Shown here piece by piece: positions 48,736 to 61,400 of a stretch of 64,000 bases of DNA. The notes under the pieces were generated by a model. The model saw nothing but the letters and a program-made list of their open reading frames with translations, was not told the origin of the DNA and made no database searches. The translations under genes and the position numbers were made by a program. Numbering within the stretch: position 1 is the first letter of the stretch; the number at the start of each line of letters is the position of its first letter. Origin of the DNA: Leptodactylus fallax (lineage: Eukaryota; Chordata; Amphibia; Anura; Leptodactylidae); the NCBI GenBank assembly GCA_947044405.1, contig CAMRHE010000205.1:1302001-1366000 (forward strand). Direction: 5' to 3'.

Positions 48736-51700
48736 CTATTTAATGCAAACCCGTGATTAGGAACATGACCCATTTACATTTCACTACACATCATTGGATA
48801 TAGTACTAGCTAAGTACAGTATCAGATTACTTGTACTTATTGTACTAATCCTGATTTATAGACCAAGCATTATAGTGAAGCAGTTCTGGCGTTGGAAACA
48901 GTCAGCAAGGTTGTTGACAGACACTTTCCTAAAGTGAGATGTTATAATGCAGTGGAACAACTGATTTATTACAGTACTGTACCAATGCAACTGTAAAAAG
49001 AAATCACTTGGAAAACTTGCAGGGATGATACCAGCAGAGAATTCTGGGAAAATTTAGCTTTGGTACATAAGTAACTGTTAATGCAGCTCTGGACTGTAGC
49101 CGTAGTGGTAGAACAGAAAGTGTTAGGCTGGATTCACATAGATTAGGTTAGACTTAGTAAAACAATATAGAACTCAACTAATGCTAAACCGCGGTATAAT
49201 TTAATATCTAGTCACTACATGGCAGAATGTAATGATAATAATATAATGCTCATAGTACGTATTTCTGATGCAGCCTGTTTAGTTATCTTGACTACACTGA
49301 GTTAGTGAGAAATAAAAAATACTGTCTCTAAGGCCGGAGTCACATGACTGCGCCATTTTCCACAGACCTAACATCTGTGAAAAATGGATGTCGGTCTGTT
49401 TAAGGCTTATTCAAATGACTAACAGCTGTGTGACGGCCATTCAAACCGTTACATGGTCACTTTAAGACCCATGACATGTCTGTCAACACGGACAAAGACT
49501 GAGTATGTCAGTATATTTTGACAGCTGTGAAAAAAGGTCTGTCAAAAAATGGACATGTGAATAGATCCACAGACATTCACAGGTTTTAAAATGGACATTA
49601 TTCAGTGTCATATGAATAAGCCACATCAACGGACTGACAGATCCATTTTTCAAAGACATTAGATCGGGTCAATCTGGCTTCTCTCACTTAGTGTGGTCAA
49701 CATAACTAAACTGGCTGCATCAGGAATACGTACTATGAGCATTACATTCTGCCATGTAGAGACTAGATATAAAATTATACCATTGGTTGAGCATTATTTG
49801 AGTTCAATAGTGTTTTTCTATATCTAATCTTTATTTGCACAGTGATGGTAGAATTTCTTTGGCACTGGCTAGTAGCAGCCATAGTGGTGGGCCCCTGCTC
49901 CTTTTTATTTTTTTTAATAGGCCGTCACCTGCTGGGCCCTATTTACTTAACAATCCCCGTTCCTGCTCACGACCATCTCTGCTTCCCCTTCTGCCCTCCA
50001 GGACACCCAGTGCATTCCATATCCTGGAGGGAAGAGGGGGAAGAGGAGGTGGCCATGAGCGGGAGTGGGGATCGGTAAGTATGGCCGCAGGCCCACGGTA
50101 AGAGTATTTGTTGGGCGAAGCCTAACAATTACTGCTATTGTTATACTCTGGGGTCTCTTCAGATCCCGGAGTATAATGATTGGAGGCCCAGGGGAGGTGA
50201 GCGAACATAAAAACCAGTGTCCCTCACCTCTCTGGCACTACTCCATGCTGTCTTTGGCCTCTGTAGTGATGTCACAGATGTCACGTGGGTCAGGCCGGCA
50301 TCGCAATGCATAATGATGCTGGCGTAACCCACGTCTGTGACGTCATTGAAGAGGGCCAAAAACACCAGGGAGTCACACCGTAGCGCAGGAGAGGTGAGTA
50401 ACACTGGTTTTTATGTTTTTCACCTCCCCTGGGCCTCCAATCATTATACTCTGGGGTCTGAAAGACACCAGAATATAATAATAGTTTGTGGGTTTTGTAC
50501 CCCAATATTTTCTATGAACACCACCGGGGCCATGATGGGACATTATACTTTGTGGAGGGGCCGCTATGGGACATTATACTGTGTGCAGGGGCTGCTATGG
50601 GACATTATACTGTGTGGAGGGGCCACTGTGGGACATTATACTGTGTGGAGAGGCTGCAATGGGACATTATACTGTGAGGAGAAGCCACTATGAGATACTG
50701 ACTGGAGGCCACTTTGGGACATTATAGTGTGTGTAAATGGGGAGTTATACTGTGTGAAGGTCAGGAAAGGGGGCACTATGCCATGGTTGTATTTCGTGAG
50801 GAATCTTCATAGTTGGCAGTGGCATAGCACCTTATTATTTGCTATGCTGTAAGGGATCTACACAGTTGGCAGTGACACTAGTACTTTTTTATTCACTATG
50901 TTGTGAGGTGTTTTTATAGTTGGCAGTGTCACTAGCACTATATTATTCAGTACCCTGTGAGGTATCTTTATAGTTGGTAGTGTCACTAGCACCATATTAT
51001 TCACTATGCTATGAGGTATCTTCATAGCTGGCAGTGTCACTAGCCCCATATTATTCACTATGCTGTGAGGTATCTTCATAGTTGTCAGTGGCACTAGCAC
51101 TTTATTATTCACTATGCTGTGAGGTGTCTTTATAGTTGGCAGCGGCACTAGCACCATATTATTCACTATGCTGTGAGGTATCTTCATAGTTGGCAGTGGC
51201 ACTAGCACCATATTATTCACTATGCTGTGAGGTGTCTTTATAGTTGGCAGTGGCACTAGCACTTTATTATTCACTATGCTGTGAGGTATCTTCATAGTTG
51301 GTAGTGTCACTAGCCCCATATTATTCACTATGCTGTGAGGTGTCTTTATAGTTGGCAGTGGCACTAGCACCATATTATTCACTATGCTGTGAGGTGTCTT
51401 TATAGTTGGCAGTGGCACTAGCACTTTATTATTCACTATGCTGTGAGGTGTCTTTATAGTTGGCAGGCACTAGCACCATATTATTCACTATGCTGTGAGG
51501 TATCTTCATAGTTGGTAGTGTCACTAGCACCATATTATTCACTATGCTGTGAGGTATCTTCATAGTTGGCAGTGGCACTAGCACTTTATTATTCACTATG
51601 CTGTGAGGTGTCTTTATAGTTGGCAGCGGCACTAGCACCATATTATTCACTATGCTGTGAGGTATCTTCATAGTTGGTAGTGTCACAAGCACCATATTAT

Positions 51701-54700
51701 TCACTATGCTGTGAGGTGTCTTTATAGTTGGCAGTGGCACTAGCACCATATTACTGAGTACCCTGTGAGGTGCCTTTATAGTTGGCAGTGTGCAATCTAT
51801 GCTGACCCTTGTCTTATCGAGATTATTTCCTGGTGTGAGGTTCACAATTATTAAGATGACAATGTGTGTATGTTTTAACTGTTTTAGGGTCTATATATAT
51901 ATTATATATATTGTTAATAGATTATATTAATGTTTATTTGTGTTTGTGCCCTTGTACCTTGTTGGTTTTTGAATATTATGTGACATTGCATTTCCATCCA
52001 ACCACAGGCAACACAAACATTGGAATAGACTAGGGAACATTGTAAGATGTTTCCTTGTAAAAATGTTAAATATAGGGTATAAATACAGTATGTCACCAGC
52101 CTTGATTTGTATCTAGTCATACTTGGGATACGGTGATAAGATGTGACAAACAGACAAAACACTCACCATACATGCAGCCTGCACAGCCTCAGATACATGT
52201 CCAGCATCTGGTTCACACCAAAATACGGTGCATTGGAAACACTGTTTGCCTATATCCACAATTAATGCAAATGTGTGCGGGTCTTTTCCAATGCCAATAA
52301 ATGTCACATAGCGAACTTGACACTGCCAGACAGGTTTTTCTTCTGCACCCTATAAGACACAGGATACAAAACAGTTGCTATTCATGTATTCATGAATTTT
52401 ACCTGGAAAAAGTTTACATTTCATAGCATTATATAGTAAGTATTATTCATATCATTGAAAGTCATTTTAAAAACGACAGATCATAAATCTGTCATTTTTA
52501 AAATACAGAAGAAAGATTGCTACATGTACAATTCGCTTTGTACCATTCTGCACAAATGCTATAATAATGAGATCTGATCATAATATTTTACATTTCATTG
52601 TATTATATCACATTTCATGAAATGAGTAACAAAGGAACATCTGTAGATCAGTGACTCATACAGTCAGCATAGAAAAATAAAGATTCATCATAATACACTA
52701 TATGGAGAAAAGTATTACGACACCTACGCATTACACCTACAGGAGCTTTTATGATGTCCCATTGTATATCCATAGGCATTCATGGCTGGTTCTCTGGAGC
52801 TCACTGAGTGGTAGTGTAGTAATAGGAGCCACCACTGCAACAAGTCACTTTGTGAAATTTCTTCCCTCCTAGACATTCCATGATCATCTTTGAGTGATAT
52901 TATTGAAAAGTGGCAGCATTTAGGAACCACAGCTCCTCAGCAGTGAAGTGGCAGGCCATAAAACATTACATTTGTTGCGGTTTTTTGAGCCAAAGCCAAG
53001 AATGTGTACAAAAGAAATGGGAAATATATAGTTAGCTCTTATAATTCTACCTTCTGCTCAATCCACTCCTGGCTTTGGCTTAAAAAAACGCAACAAAATC
53101 TGCAACAAAAAAAGCTGCGTTTCTGCAACGTGGGGCTTTAGCCTTATACTGCTTTAACTGCAAAGAGGGGATGGAAGAGTAACTCCATATTCTTTCACAA
53201 TTGTTTGTATATGCAGACTCCATGAATAGGGGCTGGATTTTATATACCTGTGGCAATGGAATTGAATTAAACAACTGTATTCAATGATTAAAAGGGTTGT
53301 CTAGTTTTAGACCAATATTGAGAGACCAATGTTGTTTGTATAATGAAAAGTTGTATAATTTTCTAATATATTTTCTGTATCAATTCCTCATGGTTTCCAG
53401 ATCTCTGTTTCCTGTCATTCATTCTGCTTACTCCCAGTGGATAAAAATCAGTTCATGGTCATGTGATATACAGTCCATGGTCATGTGATATACAGTCCAC
53501 GGTCATGTGATATACAGTCCATGGTCATGTAATGGACACACAGGTGTACAGATCGTTATAGTCACAGCACAGTAATGTGACATCTGCCTGGTAACGAGCT
53601 GTGCACCTGTGTGCTCATCACATGACCATGGACCGTATATCACATGACCATGGACCGTATATAACATGACCATGGACTGTATATCACATGACCATGAACT
53701 GATTTTTATCCATTGGAAGGAAGCAGGATAAATGACAGCAAGTAGAGATCTAGAAAACCGTGAGGAACTGATACACAGAGTATATTGGAAATATGTAGCA
53801 CTTTTCATTATACAAACATTAACTTTTGTCTCAGTATTGCTCTGATACTGGATAAGAGATGTGACCCAGCGAATTTCACCTTTTATAGCATAGCTGGCTT
53901 CCACCTTTCTAGCAAAGTAGAATCACACAAGCCACTATGTGCCACACAGTGCTGACTGCAAATTGAGGTAAGAACTTCAATTTTTCACAAAATGAACATC
54001 TTGTGATCATTGCAAAAATTCAGAAATGGGCAGATTTGCTGAGAGTGTCACACGGCCACTTGCCACTTTTACTCATGTGGAAATAAACTGTTATTTTTAC
54101 AGTGGCTTGTTAGTGACAATATACTGTAGAGCTTCAGCCTTGGAAATAACCAATCCTTGTATACCAGCTAATAGTGCATACATAAATAGTTTCCATGTAA
54201 TATAATGCCAGCAGAAAGCAATCCCTTTATATTGTGCATGCACATCTTCCTGCATCGGTAAATGACCTACACTGGACCTCATGTTCATTAGTAATTCTAC
54301 TATTCTGCAGTTCTCTGCTGCATCACCACCAAGTCTCCACCACAGACTTGAAAGGATTCCCAATTAATTTTTCTAATGGCGCTGACTTTGGAAGAAGGAT
54401 GTGTATTTGCAATTATATTAGACACTTCTCTAGACTGCTGACTCATTTCCATGAATCTAATGCTGCACTACTCAAGACACATCCCATTCCAGGAACTGCT
54501 GGCCCAAAAAAAAGATAAAATAAGGAACTATCCAATGTGACATGCAGCTTGAAAGCATACCTTTAAAAAAAAATAAAAATCTTTAGGGTAAGGCCCCACG
54601 TAGAGAGCCACAGCAAGAAAACACTGTGGAATAGGCTGCGACGGAAATGCATCACGTTTTTTCTGCAGTGTTTTCACAGAAAGTCCACAGAGTTTTCCTC

Positions 54701-55418
54701 TGCGGACTTTCTGCCTCTATTATACCTGTACAGCATTTCCTTAGGTAGAATTGACATGCTGTGATTTACAAAAACATGAGCGTTTTCAAAATCGCAGCAT
54801 TTCCTCTTCCGATTTTTTTTTCTACAATGTGTGCTTGGGATTAGCCAGAATGCTATCCACTTTGCAGGTAATATGAAATGCAGCATTTTTTGCCGCTATG
54901 TTTCGCCACGTTTTCGCAAACCTGGGGCCCCAGCCTAAGTTGTACTTTCTTATAGCATTTTATAATGTAATTTACTTCTGTGCAAAAAGTGTAGAAACAA
55001 TCGACCATTGCAGCCGGAATGGTGCCTTCTAACAATAAAGATTTTTAATCTCGATAATAACCTAAAGTGAAATAAAAATGGATTTGCATCTGTTTTTTAA
55101 GAGATCCATTAGTGGCTCCAAATATTATATGGATGGTCTCCATGTCCCACTGCAAAGAGGAGATACAGTGTCATGAGGCGTAAATATTTCATTATTGACA
55201 AAAATGTGCATTCACCCTGTGTTGTGTACCTGGAATTAAGACAAGGATGAGAATGAGTTACCTCTCTGTTGTGTACAGTCAGTACTGTATCAGTCACTTC
55301 AATGATGGCTTCTGTCCACTGTTCCCTGAGTGTGGTGCTGATCATATTCTCTATTGTATTATTTAAGATTTCCATCCCTGAAGGAATAAGAGGGAAATGT
55401 AATTTGTGTGTATATATA

Positions 55419-55471
<53 letters not shown>

Positions 55472-58400
55472 TTACATAACATCTTTAACACCTAAGAACA
55501 GCAAACTGTAAGACTCTTTTCACATAACATTAGAACCCTAAGTTTGACATGTACTCTGGGAAAACGTATCCATAAGTCTCAATTCACTTGACAGATGACA
55601 ACAGTGTCATTTTGGACACTAAGCTATTCTAAACAGAGGCATCCCGCAAAAAATAGAATCAATGGGTGACATATGCCATTATATGGCTATATATTTGCAT
55701 ACTGTATGTCAGAGCCTTTTGTAGAGGTGTATGTAGGAAAATCCACCCTAGGTATACCTCAAAAGGATGAAAAGTGATGTGAACAGTGCTAAACCCATAA
55801 ATATCAACCACATTTTTAGATGACCTTGCTTGACCATATACAGAGTCGAGCCACATTATTATGTTCACCAGCTAATATCCAGAGTAACCGCCATGTGTAG
55901 CATCGACAGCAGCTAGATGGACTGGAAGTGACTCAGTAAAGTGCAGGTATGTTGTCTCAGGCATGTGGAGTGCATCCTATATTTGCTGGAGGTTGCCTGG
56001 AGGAGGATCCAAGAGCGATGTGGCGGGTTGGAGCTGTAAAATAAAAACATTTAAAAAAAAAAGAATACTCACCTGTCCCCGAGCTCCATTGTCTGCCACC
56101 AGTGTCCATTCAGTCTCGTGGCAGCGCCTTCTTGCTGAGAGTCCTCCACTTCATGTGATCGCTGAGACCAATTAGGTACAGGAGGGTACAGGATTTCCAG
56201 AAATGAGGCGCTGGTATGAAACCGAACAGACACTGGCGGCTACAGGGGTCACTCCAATTTAAGGACAACTTCTTTACCCCTTAAAGATCAAGTCAATTTT
56301 AGTTTTTTCGCATGTTTTTTCCTCCCCACCTTCCAAGAGTCATAATTTTTTTTTTTTGGTCCACAGAGTCACATGATGGCTTATTGTTTGCAGGACAAAT
56401 TGTACTTTGTAATGGCACCATTCAGAATGAGGTGGAATTGGAAAAAAAAATTCATTTGCGCCAATTTTGTGCAAATAGAAAACATTTTTTGTGTCGCCAT
56501 GTTCTGACACCTGTACCTTTTTCATACTTACAAGTATGGAGCTGGGTATGCCATCTTTTGAGACGGGACAAGATGGCATTTTTATTGATACTATTTGGGG
56601 GAAGGTCTGATGGTTTGATCACTTTTTATTCAATTTTTTTTTTTTGGAGGCAAAGTGTTGAAAAATGTTTTTTTCACTTGGCTATTCAGATTTTTTTTTC
56701 CCCGCTACACCGTTCACCATATGGGATAAATATTTTAATATTTTACTAGTTCGGGCATTTTTGAGTGCAGGGATATGCTTACTTTTGTTTATTTGTTTTT
56801 ATATGTGATCTAGGGAAAGGGGGGGTGATTTAATCTTTTGTGTTTTTTATGGGGTTTTTTCGATACTTTTAAAAACTTTTTTTTTCTTCTTTTACTTTTA
56901 TCTTCAAACCCACACCTTGAACCCTAGGGGTCTGATCACTCATACTATTCACTGCAATACTAAAGTATTACAGTGAATAGTAACATCCATTCTCTTCTAT
57001 TACAAACTGCTCCCGGCTGGCATGGCAACTGATCGCCACCCTCTGATGATGATCCGGAGGGTGGCGAACAGTAAAAGATGGTGCCTGCACACTTTAGATG
57101 CTGCAGTCGCATTTAACTGAGACATCTAAAGTGCTAACAGCTGAAATTGGTGTCAGCCGGCATCCACCATGTATGGAGAGAGCTCAGCTCCTGAGCCTTC
57201 TCCATACATCCCCATACGACCAATGACGTATTACTAAGTCCTTGTTCGTTAAGGGGTTAAATAAGTTGTCTTGGCCTAATTTTTTTATGGCCACTTCACT
57301 GGTTTCCCATACTGTATGGGGACCAGTGATGGGGCCCATATATTGTGTGGGGGCAGTGATGGGGGTTAACATCCTGTGGAGGGATATTACAGTGTGTGGA
57401 GCATTAGATGGGAATATTAAAGGGGTTGTTGGGCTTAATTTTTTTATTGTAGATCCTCAAAATAGGCCATAAATACCTGATCGGTAGGGGCTGACACACT
57501 GCCCCACCAGCTGTACAAAGCTGCTTCCAGTGCCTGTTTTGCTTCTGGCCCCATATTGTGTACAGGACAGGTGCCAGAAGCAGCTCTGTGCAGCTGCTCG
57601 GTCCGGGGACTTGATGTCTCCTCCCTACCGATCAGGTATCTTGAGGATAGACCATAAAAAATTAAACCTGGACATCCCCGTTAACATTCCCATCTAATGC
57701 CCCACACACAATAATGTCCCCCACACAGGATATTAGCCCTCGACACTCACCACACAATATAGTGAAGTGACCACTGTATGCGGGGGCGGAGTGAGGTGGC
57801 CTTTGCACTAGTCCTCCTTATAGCAGTATTAAGTCATTACATACCTGTCTGCTCCCCAGTTCGCTGTTTCTTGCTCCTGGAGCAAGAATGAGCAGAGGGG
57901 CCCTCAGAGAAGACAAGTAGCGCTACTCAGCTTGTATGCCTGTGGCTTCCTGCTGTACCAGTAGCAGAACCAGGTTGGGGCACCACTTCACCCCTGGTTC
58001 TGCAATCTGGTTGTATTTTTAACAACTGCATCGGCAAAACGGGGAGAACTGTCTCCATTCAGTTCATCCCGGCCCCTGCTTGCAGCCTCCTCTTCAGCCT
58101 TCAATGGGTCCTGTGCGCCACACATCATGTCGTGATGATGTAATGTGCGGCGCATGGGGGCCTCCTGGAGGCTGAAGAGGAAGACTGCAGTGAGCAGGAG
58201 TGGGGATAGGTAAGGTAATAGGGGGTATTACTGGACCTCCACTGCCTATTAAAAAATCAACGGGGATCCGGTAGGGTCCCCTAAAGGCACGGGGCCAACC
58301 AGGGAATTCACCGGTACCCCGTGAGCTAGTCTGAGCCTGCTGACAATGTTTATCTACTGGCCTCTAGCAATGAAGCTCTGACATTCTGACCTCAAGTGGT

Positions 58401-61400
58401 GTCCCCTGCAGCCAGTGACTAGCTGTAACAGTCACATGGCCATGGCAGAACTTCATTGCTAGAAGATGGGCATTTTAAAGCTTTTGGTAGATCATTTTTA
58501 TATGGTCTGGACAACTCCATTAACCCTATATGTGCATTTTATTCTTACATTATAAATGACCTATTATATTGTGACAACACAATAGATATACTATATATTG
58601 TACAGAACCGCAATATAATGCAGAATTTCCTAAAACCAAAAGGGGAAAACTGAGCAGATACAACAAATTAGGAAAGTATGCAAAATTGTAGTAACAGATC
58701 TTGAGTTAACATTTTATTTCAGTCTTTCTTTCATAAGACCTTTAGCATGTGACTGCATTTCAGAAAGGAGAATTCATATATACATAAACTTCATATGTAT
58801 AGAGGTATTTTCTAGAAGCATTGCCAGAACTATTGTTTCCTAAACATTCAATAATTCTGAATATTCGATAATCTGACACCTATCAGGTTTAGAAAATCTT
58901 TACGTGAGATCATTTCTAGCTCATAACTAGACATTAAGTCACATATCATTACCCTCAATACTATTTACACCTTTGGAGACAAATTCTAATGCTAAACGCA
59001 GTGGTACAGCAGCAGAACAAATGTGAAACTGATATATCTGTCTCCAGACATTTTGTTACTTACTGTAGTACAGAACGCCCTGCAGTAAGTAGCTGTGTCT
59101 GCACAATCTGTAGAATAACTCACCCATTGGCTTTGAGACGGGCAAGCTGCCAAGGTAAAGCACTTCATATTTCTGAATGGACTCTCGCACAGTATCCAGA
59201 ATATCAACTAGAACAACAGAGTGCTTGAAATTGTCATCCATTACAAAAACAATGGAACACAGAACAGAGCATGACTTTATGGCATTGCTAAATTCGTGTC
59301 ACAGATTATTAGTTATTTCCCCTTTACGACTTGATTATACTTTGTAGATATTTTTGTGTGAAAAATTTTAAAATTTATATTATTAAATTGATGATTAAAG
59401 GGGTTTTCTGGTCCCAAACCGAATTCTCATACTGATAACCAATCCACAGGATAGGTCATAGGTATGTGATCTGTACGGGTCTGACACCCGGACCCTACGC
59501 AGATCATCTGTTTTAGCTGCCTTTGTTTGCTGTAAACTGCTAGTGGACAGGCAGCACGTTTAATGCCACTCCTATTCAAGTAATAGGAGCAGCATAGCTG
59601 CTGACTGCAGCCTACGGACAGCATCATCTCAGTTTAAAAGGGGTTTTCCGGCCCCAAATCAAATATTTATACTGATGACCTAACCACTGTGACCGACACC
59701 AGGACCCCACACAGATCTGTTCTAGTAATAGGAGTGGCACTGCAGTTTACCAGCACCACCGCTATGGATGTGGCTGCTATACCACTCTTATTACTTGAAT
59801 AGGAGTGACGTAAAAGGTGCCGCCCATCCACAAGCAGCTTCTGGAACCCAGAGGCTGCCAGAACAGACCCTGACAGATCACATCAGTATGAACATACAAT
59901 TTGAGAGGACTTTTCTGCTTTAGCAAATACTCATATGTTGGAATATCTTTCCTAAGAACTCTGTGTTGTACAATCCCTCTGTTATTCCTACTGAAAATGT
60001 ATGAAAAATTTGACTGCTGGGTGTTACCCCTTTTCTACTTAATAGGCTGTGTCCGACTGACCTTCACTTAAAGCTGACTATATACATAATTGACATGATA
60101 TAATTGACACGCTGCGACTTTCAAAAACGCAAGTGTTTTTGAAATTGCAGCATTTCCACTGCTGATTTTTTTCTGCATGTGTGGATGGAATTAGCCAGAA
60201 TCCCATCCACTTTGCAGGTACTGTAAAACGTAGCATTTCGCAATGCGGGGCCCTGGCTTTAAGATGTGCTGCATAATTTGCCAAAATTTTGTCGCATTGA
60301 AAAAATATAGAAAATCCCTTTAACAATATAGGTGAAGATAGAGGTAAGCAGGGACTGGTGTGCAGTTGGCACTGCACCATGTTTCATCCCACCATGTGTG
60401 AGTATAAAAATAATTAAAGATGACGTACATCTGAGCAACCATTCTTAATTGATCCAATCCATTTGAAGTAAAACTTGAATCTACCTTTTTGTGTTTGCAT
60501 CTCCTTCCTGTCCTATTACAATCAAACCCTGAGTAGTATAATCCTGCAGTCATGTGTTACTGTCTTCCAATTGTCCCCTCTACTTCCTAATATACAGACT
60601 GAAGAAGAGGGGGGCAAGTGGAAGAAAGTAACATCTGACAGCAGATCTAAACACAGAAGCACAGTTTGCTTGTATTCGGTTTACAAATAGGATAGCATTA
60701 AAGGGGTTGTACCGAGTTTTGAAGTTATTCCCAATTGATAGGACAGAGGTTAAATTCATGATCGGTGGGATCACTGGGATGATCCCTACCAATCCCTCAC
60801 CCTGATGGAGTAACAGGCCAAACCAGTGCCACATCATTACATTTATTCTCTATGGTGTACAGAGCTCAGCTGTCTCCAGCGCTCCCATAGAGAAAGAATA
60901 GAGCAGCAGGGGGCAGGCTTGGTCTGCAGCTCCATCAGAAGGGGGGAACCCCCCCCCCATTCTTAGGATCATTTGGGGTCCCAGTGATACAATCACTTTA
61001 CACAGAAGAGTAGGAGATTTTTCATCAGGACTGTTTGCAAAGTTTGCCTATTTTCACTTTAAAATGCATTAAAGCAATAAAGAAAAATCTAGCACTTTGG
61101 TGCAATTTGTGCCATGTTCACAATATTCTAGAATTCTGAATTTTTAGCATATTGTTTGGGCTTGTAAGGTGTATGGTAAAATCTTCCTGGTGAATATTTA
61201 GCACATTTCTAGAAACCGCTACACACCTTGTACGGGTAAGTCTTCCGGGGAGATTGTCTCTAAGGTAACAGAACGAGTGATGGTGTTATTGGCCACTGCT
61301 CTTTCTGCCATGATCTGAAAGGTGATATACAAAGTTCAGACTTTATATCAACACTGAGTACTTTTATACAGAGCAACTGCAACCAATAGGACTGAAACCA

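Noticed and set aside
50858..51845. Two long minus-strand open frames with an 18-residue repeat
   Set aside because: They follow from a 54-bp minisatellite unit. There is no splice or start context, and the two frames are separated by a 2-bp loss.
56312..56749. 145-residue plus-strand frame
   Set aside because: It lies inside a TTAA-type element in T-rich sequence. Composition is Phe/Leu-rich, with no domain and no splice support.
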